NCBI GenBank assembly: GCA_001464255.1 | Contig: LNFD01000259.1 | Coordinates: 1-5,009, forward strand | Direction of reading: 5' to 3' | Source: Actinomycetales bacterium Ga0077552 | GTDB lineage: Bacteria; Actinomycetota; Actinomycetes; Actinomycetales; Microbacteriaceae | Length of the DNA stretch: 5,009 nt | Part shown: positions 1 to 5,009 of the stretch, one piece after another | Layout of the letters: every line of letters begins with the position of its first letter | Numbering within the stretch: position 1 is the stretch's first letter | Translations under genes and position numbers: made by a program | The notes under the pieces: model-generated | What the model saw: only the letters and a program-made list of their open reading frames with translations | Databases searched by the model: none | Told to the model about the DNA's origin: nothing

Positions 1-2
1 GC

Positions 3-596
3 GCCGCGACCGTGATCGCCGAATCGGCGCGCACGACCCTCGGCGACCTGCGGCGCGTCATGGGCCTCGCGCGCGAGGGGGAGGCGAGCGCCGCCCCGCA
101 GCCCCGCCTGAAGTCGACGCGCGAGCTCTTCGCCGTCATGCGCGAGAGCGGGCTCGAGGTCGTGTTCGAGGAGTCGGGCGAGCCCTTCGACCTGCAGCAG
201 GGCGCCGAGCTCGCGATCTACCGCATCCTGCAGGAGGCCCTCGCGAACGCCCTCAGCTACGGGGGCCCCGGCACGGACGCCCGCGTCAGCTTCACATGGG
301 GCGCCGAGGGCCTGCACGTCAAGGTCGACGACGACGGCATCCGCGCCTCGGCGCGGCGCGAGGGCCTCGACCCCAACGACTCGAGCGCCGTCGGCTACAC
401 GATCGACGACGACCTCAAGGCGCTCACCGACGAGCCGAGCGGCCGCGGTATTCGCGAGATGCGGGCGCGCGCCGAGCTCTACGGCGGCATCCTCACGGCG
501 TCGACCGTGCCGGGCGTGGGCTTCTCGCTCTCGGTCGTGTTCCCGGCGCTGCGGTTCCACAACGGCGTGCACGGGGTGAAGCTGGATCGCTCGTGA
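3..596 (+). CDS. Sensor histidine kinase, NarL/DesK class, C-terminal part (5' end outside window)
   Basis: This is the catalytic end of a two-component sensor kinase that would autophosphorylate from ATP and pass the phosphate to the regulator encoded next. The frame is open to the left edge, so the sensor region and the phospho-accepting histidine lie upstream; the GTG at 12 is only the first visible start-like codon. Numbering from that codon, residues 2-23 resemble the end of the HisKA_3 dimerisation helix (GDLRRVMGLAREGE). An HATPase_c domain follows: the N box is QEALANA (Asn 79), a G1-like DDDG is at 106-109, and the G2 box GRGIREMRARAELYGG is at 144-159. The segment between G1 and G2 is long (about 110-143) and acidic, and the second glycine of the usual DxGxG is Arg. 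The stop overlaps the regulator start by 4 nt (GTGA), which suggests translational coupling. The class is confident; the signal sensed is unknown. Confidence 0.9.
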   Translation, partial: AATVIAESARTTLGDLRRVMGLAREGEASAAPQPRLKSTRELFAVMRESGLEVVFEESGEPFDLQQGAELAIYRILQEALANALSYGGPGTDARVSFTWGAEGLHVKVDDDGIRASARREGLDPNDSSAVGYTIDDDLKALTDEPSGRGIREMRARAELYGGILTASTVPGVGFSLSVVFPALRFHNGVHGVKLDRS

Positions 597-1045
597 CCCC
601 GGCGCCCGCGGCGCGACCGCCCGTGCGCGTGCTCATCGCCGACGACGCCCCACACCAGCGGGCCGGGTGGCGCATGGTGCTCGACTCGCAGCCCGACCTC
701 ACGGTGATCGGCGAGGCCGGCGACGGCGCGCGGGCCCTCGCGATCGTGCGCCGCGAGCCCACCGATGTCGTGCTCATGGATCTCCACATGCCTCGGGTGA
801 ACGGCCTCGCCGCGAGCGAGCGCATCACGAGCGATGCGGCCGTACATGCGCTCGGCCCGGCGCCGCGCATCGTGCTCGCGACGGCGATCGACCTCGACGA
901 CCACGTCGCTGAGGCGGCCCGCGCCGGGGTCTTCGCGGTCGTGTACAAAGACATCGACCCCGAGTCGCTGCTCGAGATCGTGCGCGCCGCGGGTGCCGCG
1001 CTCGTGCCCGACGAGGGCTCCGCGCCGCGTGAACGCCGAGGCTGA
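593..1045 (+). CDS. Receiver-only response regulator (CheY-like domain, no output domain)
   Basis: This 150-residue protein is a CheY-like phosphoacceptor domain, presumed partner of the kinase just upstream. All conserved receiver residues are visible: acidic pair D17-D18 (LIADDA), phospho-acceptor D63 (VVLMDLHMP), switch threonine T97 (VLATA) and lysine K119 (VVYKD). The alpha5 segment SLLEIVRAAG at 125-134 ends the fold, and only about 16 residues follow (ALVPDEG...RERRG). NarL-family regulators are usually about 200-220 aa with a LuxR-type helix-turn-helix; none is present here. It is not hidden in another frame either, because azlC starts 17 nt before this stop. The GTG at 593 was chosen for its 4-nt overlap with the kinase stop. 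GTG at 623 (MRVLIADD) is a possible alternative that keeps the whole receiver. It may act by protein contact, as a phosphate sink, or be a decayed NarL regulator. Confidence 0.88.
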   Translation: MTPAPAARPPVRVLIADDAPHQRAGWRMVLDSQPDLTVIGEAGDGARALAIVRREPTDVVLMDLHMPRVNGLAASERITSDAAVHALGPAPRIVLATAIDLDDHVAEAARAGVFAVVYKDIDPESLLEIVRAAGAALVPDEGSAPRERRG

Positions 1046-1733
1046 GCGCCGGGCCGCCTGGCGCGCTTCCCTCGCGGTCGGTCTGGCGGTCTCGGCGTAC
1101 GGCGTCTCGTTCGGCGCGCTCGCGGTCGCTTCGGGCCTCGACATCTGGCAGGCCTGCGTGCTGAGCCTGGTGATGTTCTCGGGCGGGTCGCAGTTCGCGC
1201 TCATCGGCGTGCTCGCCTCGGGCGGCACCGCTGCGGGGCCCGCCGCGATCGCGGGAGCGACACTCCTGGGCCTGCGCAACGGGCTCTACGCCATCCGCGT
1301 CTCGCCGATCATCGGCCCCGGGTGGGCCAAGCGTCTGCTCGCAGGCCACCTCACGATCGACGAGTCGACGGCCGTCGCGACCGCGCAACCCACCCTCGCG
1401 AGCCAGCGCGTGGGGTTCTGGGCGACGGGCGCCATCATCTATGTCGGCTGGAACCTCATGACGCTCCTGGGCGCCGTGCTCGGCGACCTGCTCGGCGACG
1501 TGCGGCAGTTCGGGCTGGATGCGGCCGCGGGCGCGGCCTTCCTCGGCCTCGTGTGGCCCCGCCTGCGAGCCCTGCAGCCCGTCGCCGTCGCGGTGGGATC
1601 GGCCGTGGTCGCGGCCGTGCTGCTGCCCGCGCTGCCGCAGGGTGTGCCGGTGCTCCTCGCCGCGCTCGTCGCGGTCGTGGTGGGCGTGCCGAACCTCTTC
1701 GGCCGACGGGTCGCGGGGGAGGAGGGCGCATGA
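1029..1733 (+). CDS. azlC: AzlC family branched-chain amino acid exporter, large subunit
   Basis: The 234-residue membrane protein matches the AzlC family in length and motifs. In known members (Bacillus AzlC, the corynebacterial BrnF subunit) it pairs with a small AzlD/BrnE protein to export leucine, isoleucine, valine, methionine or analogues. Visible signatures are SLVMFSGGSQFALIG at 46-60, LGLRNGLYAIRVSP at 80-93 and the HLTIDES motif at 107-113. Hydrophobic helices run at about 15-34, 42-64, 71-88, 130-152, 164-178 and 184-224, the last probably more than one helix. The GTG at 1029 gives the normal short N-terminus; it lies 17 nt inside the regulator gene, with a GAGGG Shine-Dalgarno-like stretch at 1013-1017. 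The stop overlaps the azlD start as ATGA. Substrate is inferred from family only. Confidence 0.92.
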   Translation: MNAEAERRAAWRASLAVGLAVSAYGVSFGALAVASGLDIWQACVLSLVMFSGGSQFALIGVLASGGTAAGPAAIAGATLLGLRNGLYAIRVSPIIGPGWAKRLLAGHLTIDESTAVATAQPTLASQRVGFWATGAIIYVGWNLMTLLGAVLGDLLGDVRQFGLDAAAGAAFLGLVWPRLRALQPVAVAVGSAVVAAVLLPALPQGVPVLLAALVAVVVGVPNLFGRRVAGEEGA

Positions 1734-2041
1734 CGATCTGGCAGATCATCCTGCTCGCGTCGATCCTCGTGCTCGGCATCAAGCTGCTGGGCTATCTCGT
1801 GCCCCCGCGCGTGCTCGAGGCCCCTACCGCGGCGCGCACGGCCGAGCTCACGACCGTCGCGCTGCTGTCGGCGCTCATCGTGGTGCAGACGATCGGCGCG
1901 GGCCAGGGCATCATCATCGACGCGCGGCTGCCGGCCCTCGCCGTGGCCGCGGGGCTCTTCGCCCTGCGCGTGCCGTTCATCCTCGTCATCGTCGCTGCCG
2001 CGGCGACCGCCGCGGGGCTGCGCGCGCTCGGCTGGGGCTGA
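1730..2041 (+). CDS. azlD: AzlD family branched-chain amino acid exporter, small subunit
   Basis: This 103-residue protein has the size and layout of AzlD/BrnE, the small partner of AzlC in the inner membrane. It has an N-terminal hydrophobic helix (about 3-24) ending in GYLVPPRVLE, a form of the family's G.lP.rl pattern. A second helix follows at about 43-58, with the short ARLPALAVAAG stretch at 65-75 and a C-terminal helix at about 76-98. It begins at the ATGA overlap with azlC. A perfect AGGAGG at 1720-1725 sits 4 nt before the ATG, within a longer purine run that gives alternative spacing, so initiation should be strong even without coupling. AzlC-AzlD adjacency and order match the family norm. 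It is the last gene of the operon and converges with def 23 nt downstream. Confidence 0.92.
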   Translation: MTIWQIILLASILVLGIKLLGYLVPPRVLEAPTAARTAELTTVALLSALIVVQTIGAGQGIIIDARLPALAVAAGLFALRVPFILVIVAAAATAAGLRALGWG

Positions 2042-2044
2042 GCG
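2025..2044 (+). terminator. Candidate hairpin at the end of the azlCD operon
   Basis: An inverted repeat spans the azlD stop codon. The arms CGCTCGGC (2025-2032) and GCTGAGCG (2037-2044) form 8 pairs including one G-U, closing a TGGG loop. No T tract follows, so it is not a classical intrinsic terminator, although such U-less hairpins are often proposed as terminators in high-GC actinobacteria. Its place at the end of the operon, just before the convergent def gene, fits a role in transcription end or mRNA stability. Confidence 0.35.
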
Positions 2045-2064
2045 GGCTGAGTGGAGGCGGGCGC

Positions 2065-2631
2065 TCAGTCCTCGAGGTGGTCGCGGCCCGGCAGCCAGCT
2101 CTGGCCGGGCACGCCCCACGAGCGCTTGCGGATCGCCTTCGCCGCGGCCTTGCTGAACGGGTGCGCGAGGCGGTCGACGTAGAGCACGCCATCGAGGTGG
2201 TCGTACTCGTGCTGAAAGATGCGGGCGAGCCATCCGGTCGCCTCGATGTCGAAGGGCTCGCCGTCGAGGTCGATCGCGCGCAGCACGGCGCGCTCCGAGC
2301 GCAGCAGCGGGAACCGTTCTCCAGGCACCGAGAGGCAGCCCTCCGAATCGACCTCCTCGTCGGCCTCGCCGATGGGACCCGGGCTCACGAGCAGCTCGGG
2401 GTTGATCGCGACGCCGCGCCACCGCACGGCGTCGTCGTCGGTCCAGTCGAAGACGAAGAGGCGCGCATCCACGCCCACCTGCGGGGCGGCGAGGCCCACT
2501 CCGGGGGCGGCGGCCATGGTCTCGAACATGTCGGCGACGAGCGCGCGCAGCGCGTCGTCGATCACCTCGACCTCCGCGGCGACGGAGTGGAGCACCGGCT
2601 CACCGGTGATGCGGATCGGAAGCGCGGCCAT
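2065..2631 (-). CDS. def: Peptide deformylase
   Basis: This 188-residue cytoplasmic metalloenzyme removes the formyl group from the N-terminal methionine of new proteins. All three diagnostic motifs are intact: motif 1 GVGLAAPQ at 44-51, motif 2 EGCLSVPG at 97-104 (metal ligand C99) and motif 3 QHEYDHLDG at 140-148 (metal ligands H141 and H145, catalytic E142). This is the active pattern of bacterial type deformylases, not a degenerate paralogue. A basic C-terminal tail (about 160-188, KAAAKAIRKRSWG...) extends past the catalytic core. The ATG at 2631 gives MAALPIRITGEPVLH, a normal deformylase N-terminus. The frame stays open to an ATG at 2715, but that would add 28 atypical residues and run into the divergent gene. 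No Shine-Dalgarno is seen, and a -10-like TATTCT lies 6 nt before the start, which suggests leaderless translation. The usual partner fmt is not in the window. Confidence 0.96.
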   Translation of the reverse strand: MAALPIRITGEPVLHSVAAEVEVIDDALRALVADMFETMAAAPGVGLAAPQVGVDARLFVFDWTDDDAVRWRGVAINPELLVSPGPIGEADEEVDSEGCLSVPGERFPLLRSERAVLRAIDLDGEPFDIEATGWLARIFQHEYDHLDGVLYVDRLAHPFSKAAAKAIRKRSWGVPGQSWLPGRDHLED

Positions 2632-2637
2632 TCGTCC

Positions 2638-2643
2638 AGAATA
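2638..2643 (-). promoter_or_regulatory. Candidate -10 box for def (leaderless)
   Basis: Read on the minus strand this is TATTCT, a good match to the actinobacterial TAnnnT -10 box. Six nucleotides separate it from the def ATG, so transcription would start at or next to the A of the start codon. No Shine-Dalgarno sequence precedes the gene, in line with a leaderless mRNA. No good -35 is visible at the expected spacing; that position is occupied by the -10 box of the divergent gene. Confidence 0.5.
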
Positions 2644-2659
2644 TCCGCGACCTGCGGGG

Positions 2660-2665
2660 TAGATT
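2660..2665 (+). promoter_or_regulatory. Candidate -10 box for the DMT transporter gene (leaderless)
   Basis: TAGATT matches the TAnnnT -10 pattern and lies 6 nt before the GTG at 2672, so the transcript would begin at the start codon. There is no Shine-Dalgarno before this GTG. The -35 position (about 2637-2642) falls on the def -10 box and does not resemble TTGACA. The nearby TTGACC at 2664-2669 is too close to the start codon to be this gene's -35. Confidence 0.55.
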
Positions 2666-2671
2666 GACCGG

Positions 2672-3589
2672 GTGCCGCCCGAGCTGAGTGACCTGACCGA
2701 GCAGATCACCCTCACCCCCTACCAGTCGATCGGTATCCCGATCGCCCTCGTCGGGGCCGTCTTCCTCTCGCTGGGGGCCCAGTTCCAGCACCGCGGCGTG
2801 ACGCGCGTCGAGCTGAGCCACGGCGACGGCGAGAAAGCCGGGCTGAGCATCCGGCAGCTCATGCACCTGCTCGCGCGGCCCTCGTGGGTCGCCGGCACGC
2901 TCATGCTCGGCCTCGCCATCCTCTTCCAGCTCACGAGCCTCGGTTTCGCCCCCCTCATCGTCGTGCAGCCCCTCGGCGTCGTCGCGCTCGTCATCACGGC
3001 GGTGCTCAACGCGCGCGTGTCGAAGATCAAGCTCGACCGGCACGCCATCCGCGCGATCGCCATGTGTGTCAGCGGAGTCGGCATCTTCGTCGCGATCGCG
3101 GCGGTCTACGCGATCGAGCAGGAGATCACCGAGGTGCAGCTGCTCATCGTGCTCGGTGTGCTCGGCATCGTGCTCGCGGCCTTCGCGTTCGCGTTCGCCT
3201 TCGCGCGCCGCATCGTGGGCGCGATGTTCTACATCATCGGCGCGGGCGTGCTGTTCGGCTTTGTCGCGACGCTCGCCAAGGTCGTCATCAACCGCATCCT
3301 CAACAACAACTTCGAGTGGCTCACGGTGCTCGCGATCGTCGCGCTGCTCGCCTCCGCCGCGCTCGGCAGCTATTTCGTGCAGACCGCCTACTCGGTCGGC
3401 TCGCCCGACCTCGTCATCGCGGGCCTCACGGTCGTCGACCCGCTCGTCGCCGTGCTCATCGGCGTCGTCGTGCTCGGCGAGGCCTCGCTCATCCCGCCCG
3501 CCTTCGCGATCGTGGCGGTGGTGGCCGGTGCAGTCGCCATCCTCGGTGTGCTGCAGCTGGCGAAGCACCACCCGCAGACCCACCGCTGA
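2672..3589 (+). CDS. DMT superfamily / NIPA-like integral membrane transporter
   Basis: This 305-residue polytopic membrane protein has about nine hydrophobic helices: roughly 18-38, 72-90, 92-113, 126-147, 155-177, 181-203, 216-236, 247-268 and 273-295. The stretch FQLTSLGFAPLIVVQPLGVVALVI (about 85-108) resembles the conserved helix pair of NIPA-type magnesium transporter-like DMT proteins (FAPaslVtPLGal). The C-terminal half has the DMT-style repeat DPLVAVLIGVVVLGE at 256-270. A hydrophilic loop (about 44-66, VELSHGDGEKAG) separates helices 1 and 2. Helix 5 ends in a hexanucleotide-encoded FAFAFAFA run (171-178). The GTG at 2672 is supported by the -10 box 6 nt upstream. It is transcribed divergently from def and appears monocistronic. 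The substrate cannot be read from the sequence: Mg2+ is only a family hint, and drug or metabolite export is also possible. Confidence 0.85.
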   Translation: MPPELSDLTEQITLTPYQSIGIPIALVGAVFLSLGAQFQHRGVTRVELSHGDGEKAGLSIRQLMHLLARPSWVAGTLMLGLAILFQLTSLGFAPLIVVQPLGVVALVITAVLNARVSKIKLDRHAIRAIAMCVSGVGIFVAIAAVYAIEQEITEVQLLIVLGVLGIVLAAFAFAFAFARRIVGAMFYIIGAGVLFGFVATLAKVVINRILNNNFEWLTVLAIVALLASAALGSYFVQTAYSVGSPDLVIAGLTVVDPLVAVLIGVVVLGEASLIPPAFAIVAVVAGAVAILGVLQLAKHHPQTHR

Positions 3590-3610
3590 CCTGCCACCGA
3601 TCCGGGGGAT

Positions 3611-3630
3611 GCCCTCCCGCGCGGGTGGGC
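3611..3630 (+). terminator. Candidate GC-rich terminator-like hairpin after the DMT gene
   Basis: A nearly perfect 20-nt inverted repeat lies 21 nt after the DMT stop codon. GCCC (3611-3614) pairs with GGGC (3627-3630), a T-T mismatch follows, and CCCG (3616-3619) pairs with CGGG (3622-3625) around a CG centre; the innermost pairs would open in RNA. No T tract follows, so this is a U-less candidate terminator only. It also lies just upstream of the proposed promoter of the next gene, where it could instead be a protein-binding palindrome. Confidence 0.4.
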
Positions 3631-3640
3631 CGGCCTGCGG

Positions 3641-3646
3641 TAGCGT
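3641..3646 (+). promoter_or_regulatory. Candidate -10 box for the glycosyltransferase gene
   Basis: TAGCGT fits the TAnnnT -10 pattern. Transcription would then start near 3653 and leave a leader of about 83 nt before the GTG at 3736, unlike the two leaderless candidates upstream. No convincing -35 is seen about 17 nt upstream, where the sequence is the GC-rich palindrome. The call rests on one short motif in the only non-coding gap of any size. Confidence 0.35.
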
Positions 3647-3674
3647 AGGGCGACGGTTCTCCTCTTGTCCCCGG

Positions 3675-3700
3675 CGCTCGCTCGCGTTCGCGATCGAGCG
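3675..3700 (+). other. Hairpin in the presumed 5' leader of the glycosyltransferase mRNA
   Basis: CGCTCG (3675-3680) pairs with CGAGCG (3695-3700). After one C-T mismatch, TCGC (3682-3685) pairs with GCGA (3690-3693) around a GTTC loop. The structure holds ten pairs and lies between the candidate -10 and the start codon, ending 35 nt before the GTG. It matches no riboswitch I recognise. It may influence mRNA stability or translation, or be chance in GC-rich DNA. Confidence 0.3.
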
Positions 3701-3735
3701 GCGCCCACCACCGAGAAGCAAGGATCACCACCACT

Positions 3736-4971
3736 GTGCCTGACGCTCCGCATGACGGCGGCTCTGCGAACCGCCCCCTCCGCGTTCTGATCGGCGGCGA
3801 CACCTTCGGCCCCGACGTCAACGGCGCCGCGAAATTCGCCGAGCGCCTCGCCGCCGGGCTCGTCGAGCGCGGCCATGAGGTGCACATCGTCGCGCCCGGG
3901 GCCGAGGGCGGCCCGAACGTCACCCGAACCGAGGTGCACGAAGACCAGCCCATGACCGTGCACCGCCTGCGCTCGTGGCGCTGGTACCCGCACCCCTGGC
4001 TGCGCTACGCGCTGCCGTGGCGCATCGAGCAGAACGCCGCCCGCATCCTCGACGCGGTCAAGCCCGACGTCGTGCACTTCCAGTCGCACATCGTCGTCGG
4101 CCGGGGTCTCGCGCGCCAGGCCGTCAAGCGCGGCATCCGCGTCATCGGCACCAACCACTTCATGCCCGAGAACGGCCTGCAGTTCACCCCCTTCGTCGGC
4201 GCCTTCCGCGAGCCGGCCGTGCGCGCGGCGTGGAAGGCGGCGGGCCGCACCTTCGGACTCGCCGAGGCCGTCACCACGCCCACCCGCAAGGCGGCCGACT
4301 ACCTCGAGAAGTACACCGACCTCGACCAGGTGCACCCGATCAGCTGCGGCCTGCACATCGACCACTACACGCCCAACCTCGAGCCGCGCACCGAGAATGT
4401 CGTGCTCTTCCTCGGCCGCGTCGAGGCCGAGAAGCACATCGAGGAGCTGTTGCGCGCGGCGGCGAAGCTCGATCCCGCCCTCGACGTCAAGGTCGAGATC
4501 ATCGGCGACGGCGAGCAGCGGCCCGCCCTCGAGAAGCTCGCCGCCCAGCTCGGCATCTCGCACCGCGTGCACTTCGCCGGCCACGCGCCCGAGTCGTACC
4601 TCAAGCAGCAGCTGACCCGGGCATCCGTCTTCGCGATGCCCTCGCGGGCCGAGCTGCAGTCGATCGCGACGATGGAGGCGATGGCCTCGGGCCTGCCCGT
4701 CATCGGCGCGAACGCCATGGCGCTGCCGCACCTCATCCACGACGGTGAGAACGGCTACCTCTACGAGCCCGGCGATGTCGACCAGTTCGCGGCGCTTCTG
4801 ACCAAGGTGTTCACGATGCCGCACGATGAGCTGCTCGAGCTCAAGCGCGAGAGCCTGCGCATCGTGCAGGGCCACGACATCAACCGCACGCTCGACACCT
4901 TCGAGGCGCTCTACCGCGGCGAGACGGTCGTCGATCCCGTCGCCGACGACGTCGACGCGGTCGCTCCCTGA
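3736..4971 (+). CDS. GT4-family glycosyltransferase (GT-B fold)
   Basis: This 411-residue protein would transfer a sugar from a nucleotide donor to an unidentified acceptor at the inner face of the membrane. The N-terminal Rossmann domain starts RVLIGGDTFGPDVNGAAKFAE (16-36), with the GPDVNG loop typical of GT4 enzymes. It continues through RGHEVHIVAP (45-54) and KPDVVHFQSH (109-118). The C-terminal donor domain starts near 221 with VVLFLGRVEAEKHIEELL, giving the phosphate-contacting pair R228 and K233. It carries the EX7E element E306/E314 in MPSRAELQSIATMEAMASGLPVIG. A short acidic tail (about 395-408) ends the protein. The layout resembles diacylglycerol glucosyltransferases and actinobacterial mannosyltransferases of the PimB/MgtA type, so a glycolipid role is likely but not shown. 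An AAGGA at 3719-3723 lies 12 nt before the GTG, a rather long spacing. It has its own candidate promoter and does not appear coupled to the DMT gene. Confidence 0.9.
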   Translation: MPDAPHDGGSANRPLRVLIGGDTFGPDVNGAAKFAERLAAGLVERGHEVHIVAPGAEGGPNVTRTEVHEDQPMTVHRLRSWRWYPHPWLRYALPWRIEQNAARILDAVKPDVVHFQSHIVVGRGLARQAVKRGIRVIGTNHFMPENGLQFTPFVGAFREPAVRAAWKAAGRTFGLAEAVTTPTRKAADYLEKYTDLDQVHPISCGLHIDHYTPNLEPRTENVVLFLGRVEAEKHIEELLRAAAKLDPALDVKVEIIGDGEQRPALEKLAAQLGISHRVHFAGHAPESYLKQQLTRASVFAMPSRAELQSIATMEAMASGLPVIGANAMALPHLIHDGENGYLYEPGDVDQFAALLTKVFTMPHDELLELKRESLRIVQGHDINRTLDTFEALYRGETVVDPVADDVDAVAP

Positions 4972-5009
4972 CACGGATGCGCGCTCTCGCCGCCGCTCCC
5001 TGACCCGGT
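4972..5009 (+). other. Short non-coding tail with an imperfect 15-bp direct repeat of the glycosyltransferase gene end
   Basis: The 38 nt after the glycosyltransferase stop hold no recognisable gene, terminator or promoter. CGCTCCCTGACACGG (4962-4976, spanning the stop codon) recurs at 4994-5008 as CGCTCCCTGACCCGG, a 14 of 15 match offset by 32 nt. The only open frame is an eight-codon ATG-TGA stretch at 4977-5003, too short to call. Confidence 0.3.

Noticed and set aside
1046..1300. A frameshifted LuxR-type output domain of the response regulator
   Set aside because: All of this stretch is used by azlC with clear family motifs, and neither other plus frame shows a helix-turn-helix pattern.
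1439..2422. Minus-strand open frame opposite azlC, azlD and part of def
   Set aside because: It is an Arg/Ala-rich shadow frame that conflicts with three genes that have clear family motifs.
2664..2669. TTGACC as a -35 box
   Set aside because: It is 3 nt from the GTG of the DMT gene, and no -10 box lies 16-18 nt downstream, where the sequence is already coding.
2632..2715. N-terminal extension of def to an ATG at 2715
   Set aside because: The 28 extra residues are unlike deformylase N-termini and would place the start inside the divergent coding region, upstream of the best -10 candidate.
2600..3721. Minus-strand open frame (373 codons) opposite the DMT gene
   Set aside because: It covers the plus-strand transporter, crosses the promoter gap and overlaps the def start; its highly charged repetitive translation is typical of a shadow frame.
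3388..4974. Long minus-strand open frame (528 codons) opposite the glycosyltransferase and the end of the DMT gene
   Set aside because: It is the complement of two well-supported genes in high-GC DNA, where antisense frames stay open. The translation is low-complexity and rich in Asp, Glu, Arg and His, with no family motif.
4977..5003. Mini open frame ATG to TGA of eight codons
   Set aside because: It is too short, has no ribosome binding site, and its end is explained by the direct repeat of the preceding gene's 3' end.
1..5009. Recurring GGATGC/GCATCC hexamers across the window
   Set aside because: Most copies fall in Arg-Ile-Leu or similar codon contexts and have no regular spacing or orientation, so codon usage explains them.

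Overview
The window is about 70% GC with strong G/C third-position bias, frequent GTG starts, short gene gaps and TAnnnT -10 boxes, some placed so that transcripts would be leaderless. This points to a high-GC actinobacterium. The gene set and protein style (DMT transporter, GT4 glycosyltransferase, compact def gene) suggest Microbacteriaceae or a close relative. That family assignment is inference, because the window has no rRNA or other marker.

Layout. (1) Positions 1-2041, plus strand: a tightly overlapping four-gene run. It begins with the 3' part of a NarL/DesK-class sensor histidine kinase, cut by the window edge. This overlaps by 4 nt a response regulator that consists of a receiver domain only. 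The regulator overlaps azlC by 17 nt, and azlC overlaps azlD by 4 nt. AzlC and AzlD are the large and small subunits of a branched-chain amino acid exporter family. The overlaps indicate one polycistronic, translationally coupled unit. (2) Positions 2065-2631, minus strand: a complete peptide deformylase (def) with all three catalytic motifs, convergent with azlD. (3) Positions 2632-2671: a 40-nt divergent intergenic region. Two candidate -10 boxes each lie 6 nt from a start codon (leaderless arrangement) and each occupies the place of the other's -35 box. (4) Positions 2672-3589, plus strand: a roughly nine-helix DMT/NIPA-like membrane protein. (5) Positions 3590-3735: a non-coding gap with a terminator-like hairpin, a candidate -10 and a structured leader. 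(6) Positions 3736-4971, plus strand: a complete GT4-type glycosyltransferase. The last 38 nt hold no recognisable gene.

How the genes relate. The kinase/regulator pair and AzlCD probably form one functional unit: a signalling pair made together with an amino acid exporter. The regulator lacks the usual LuxR-type DNA-binding domain, so how it would act is open. def, the DMT gene and the glycosyltransferase look like separate transcription units with housekeeping or envelope roles. I see no mobile element, CRISPR array, RNA gene or clear foreign segment. The most unusual points are the receiver-only regulator inside an exporter operon and the mutually overlapping leaderless divergent promoters; neither is proven from sequence alone.
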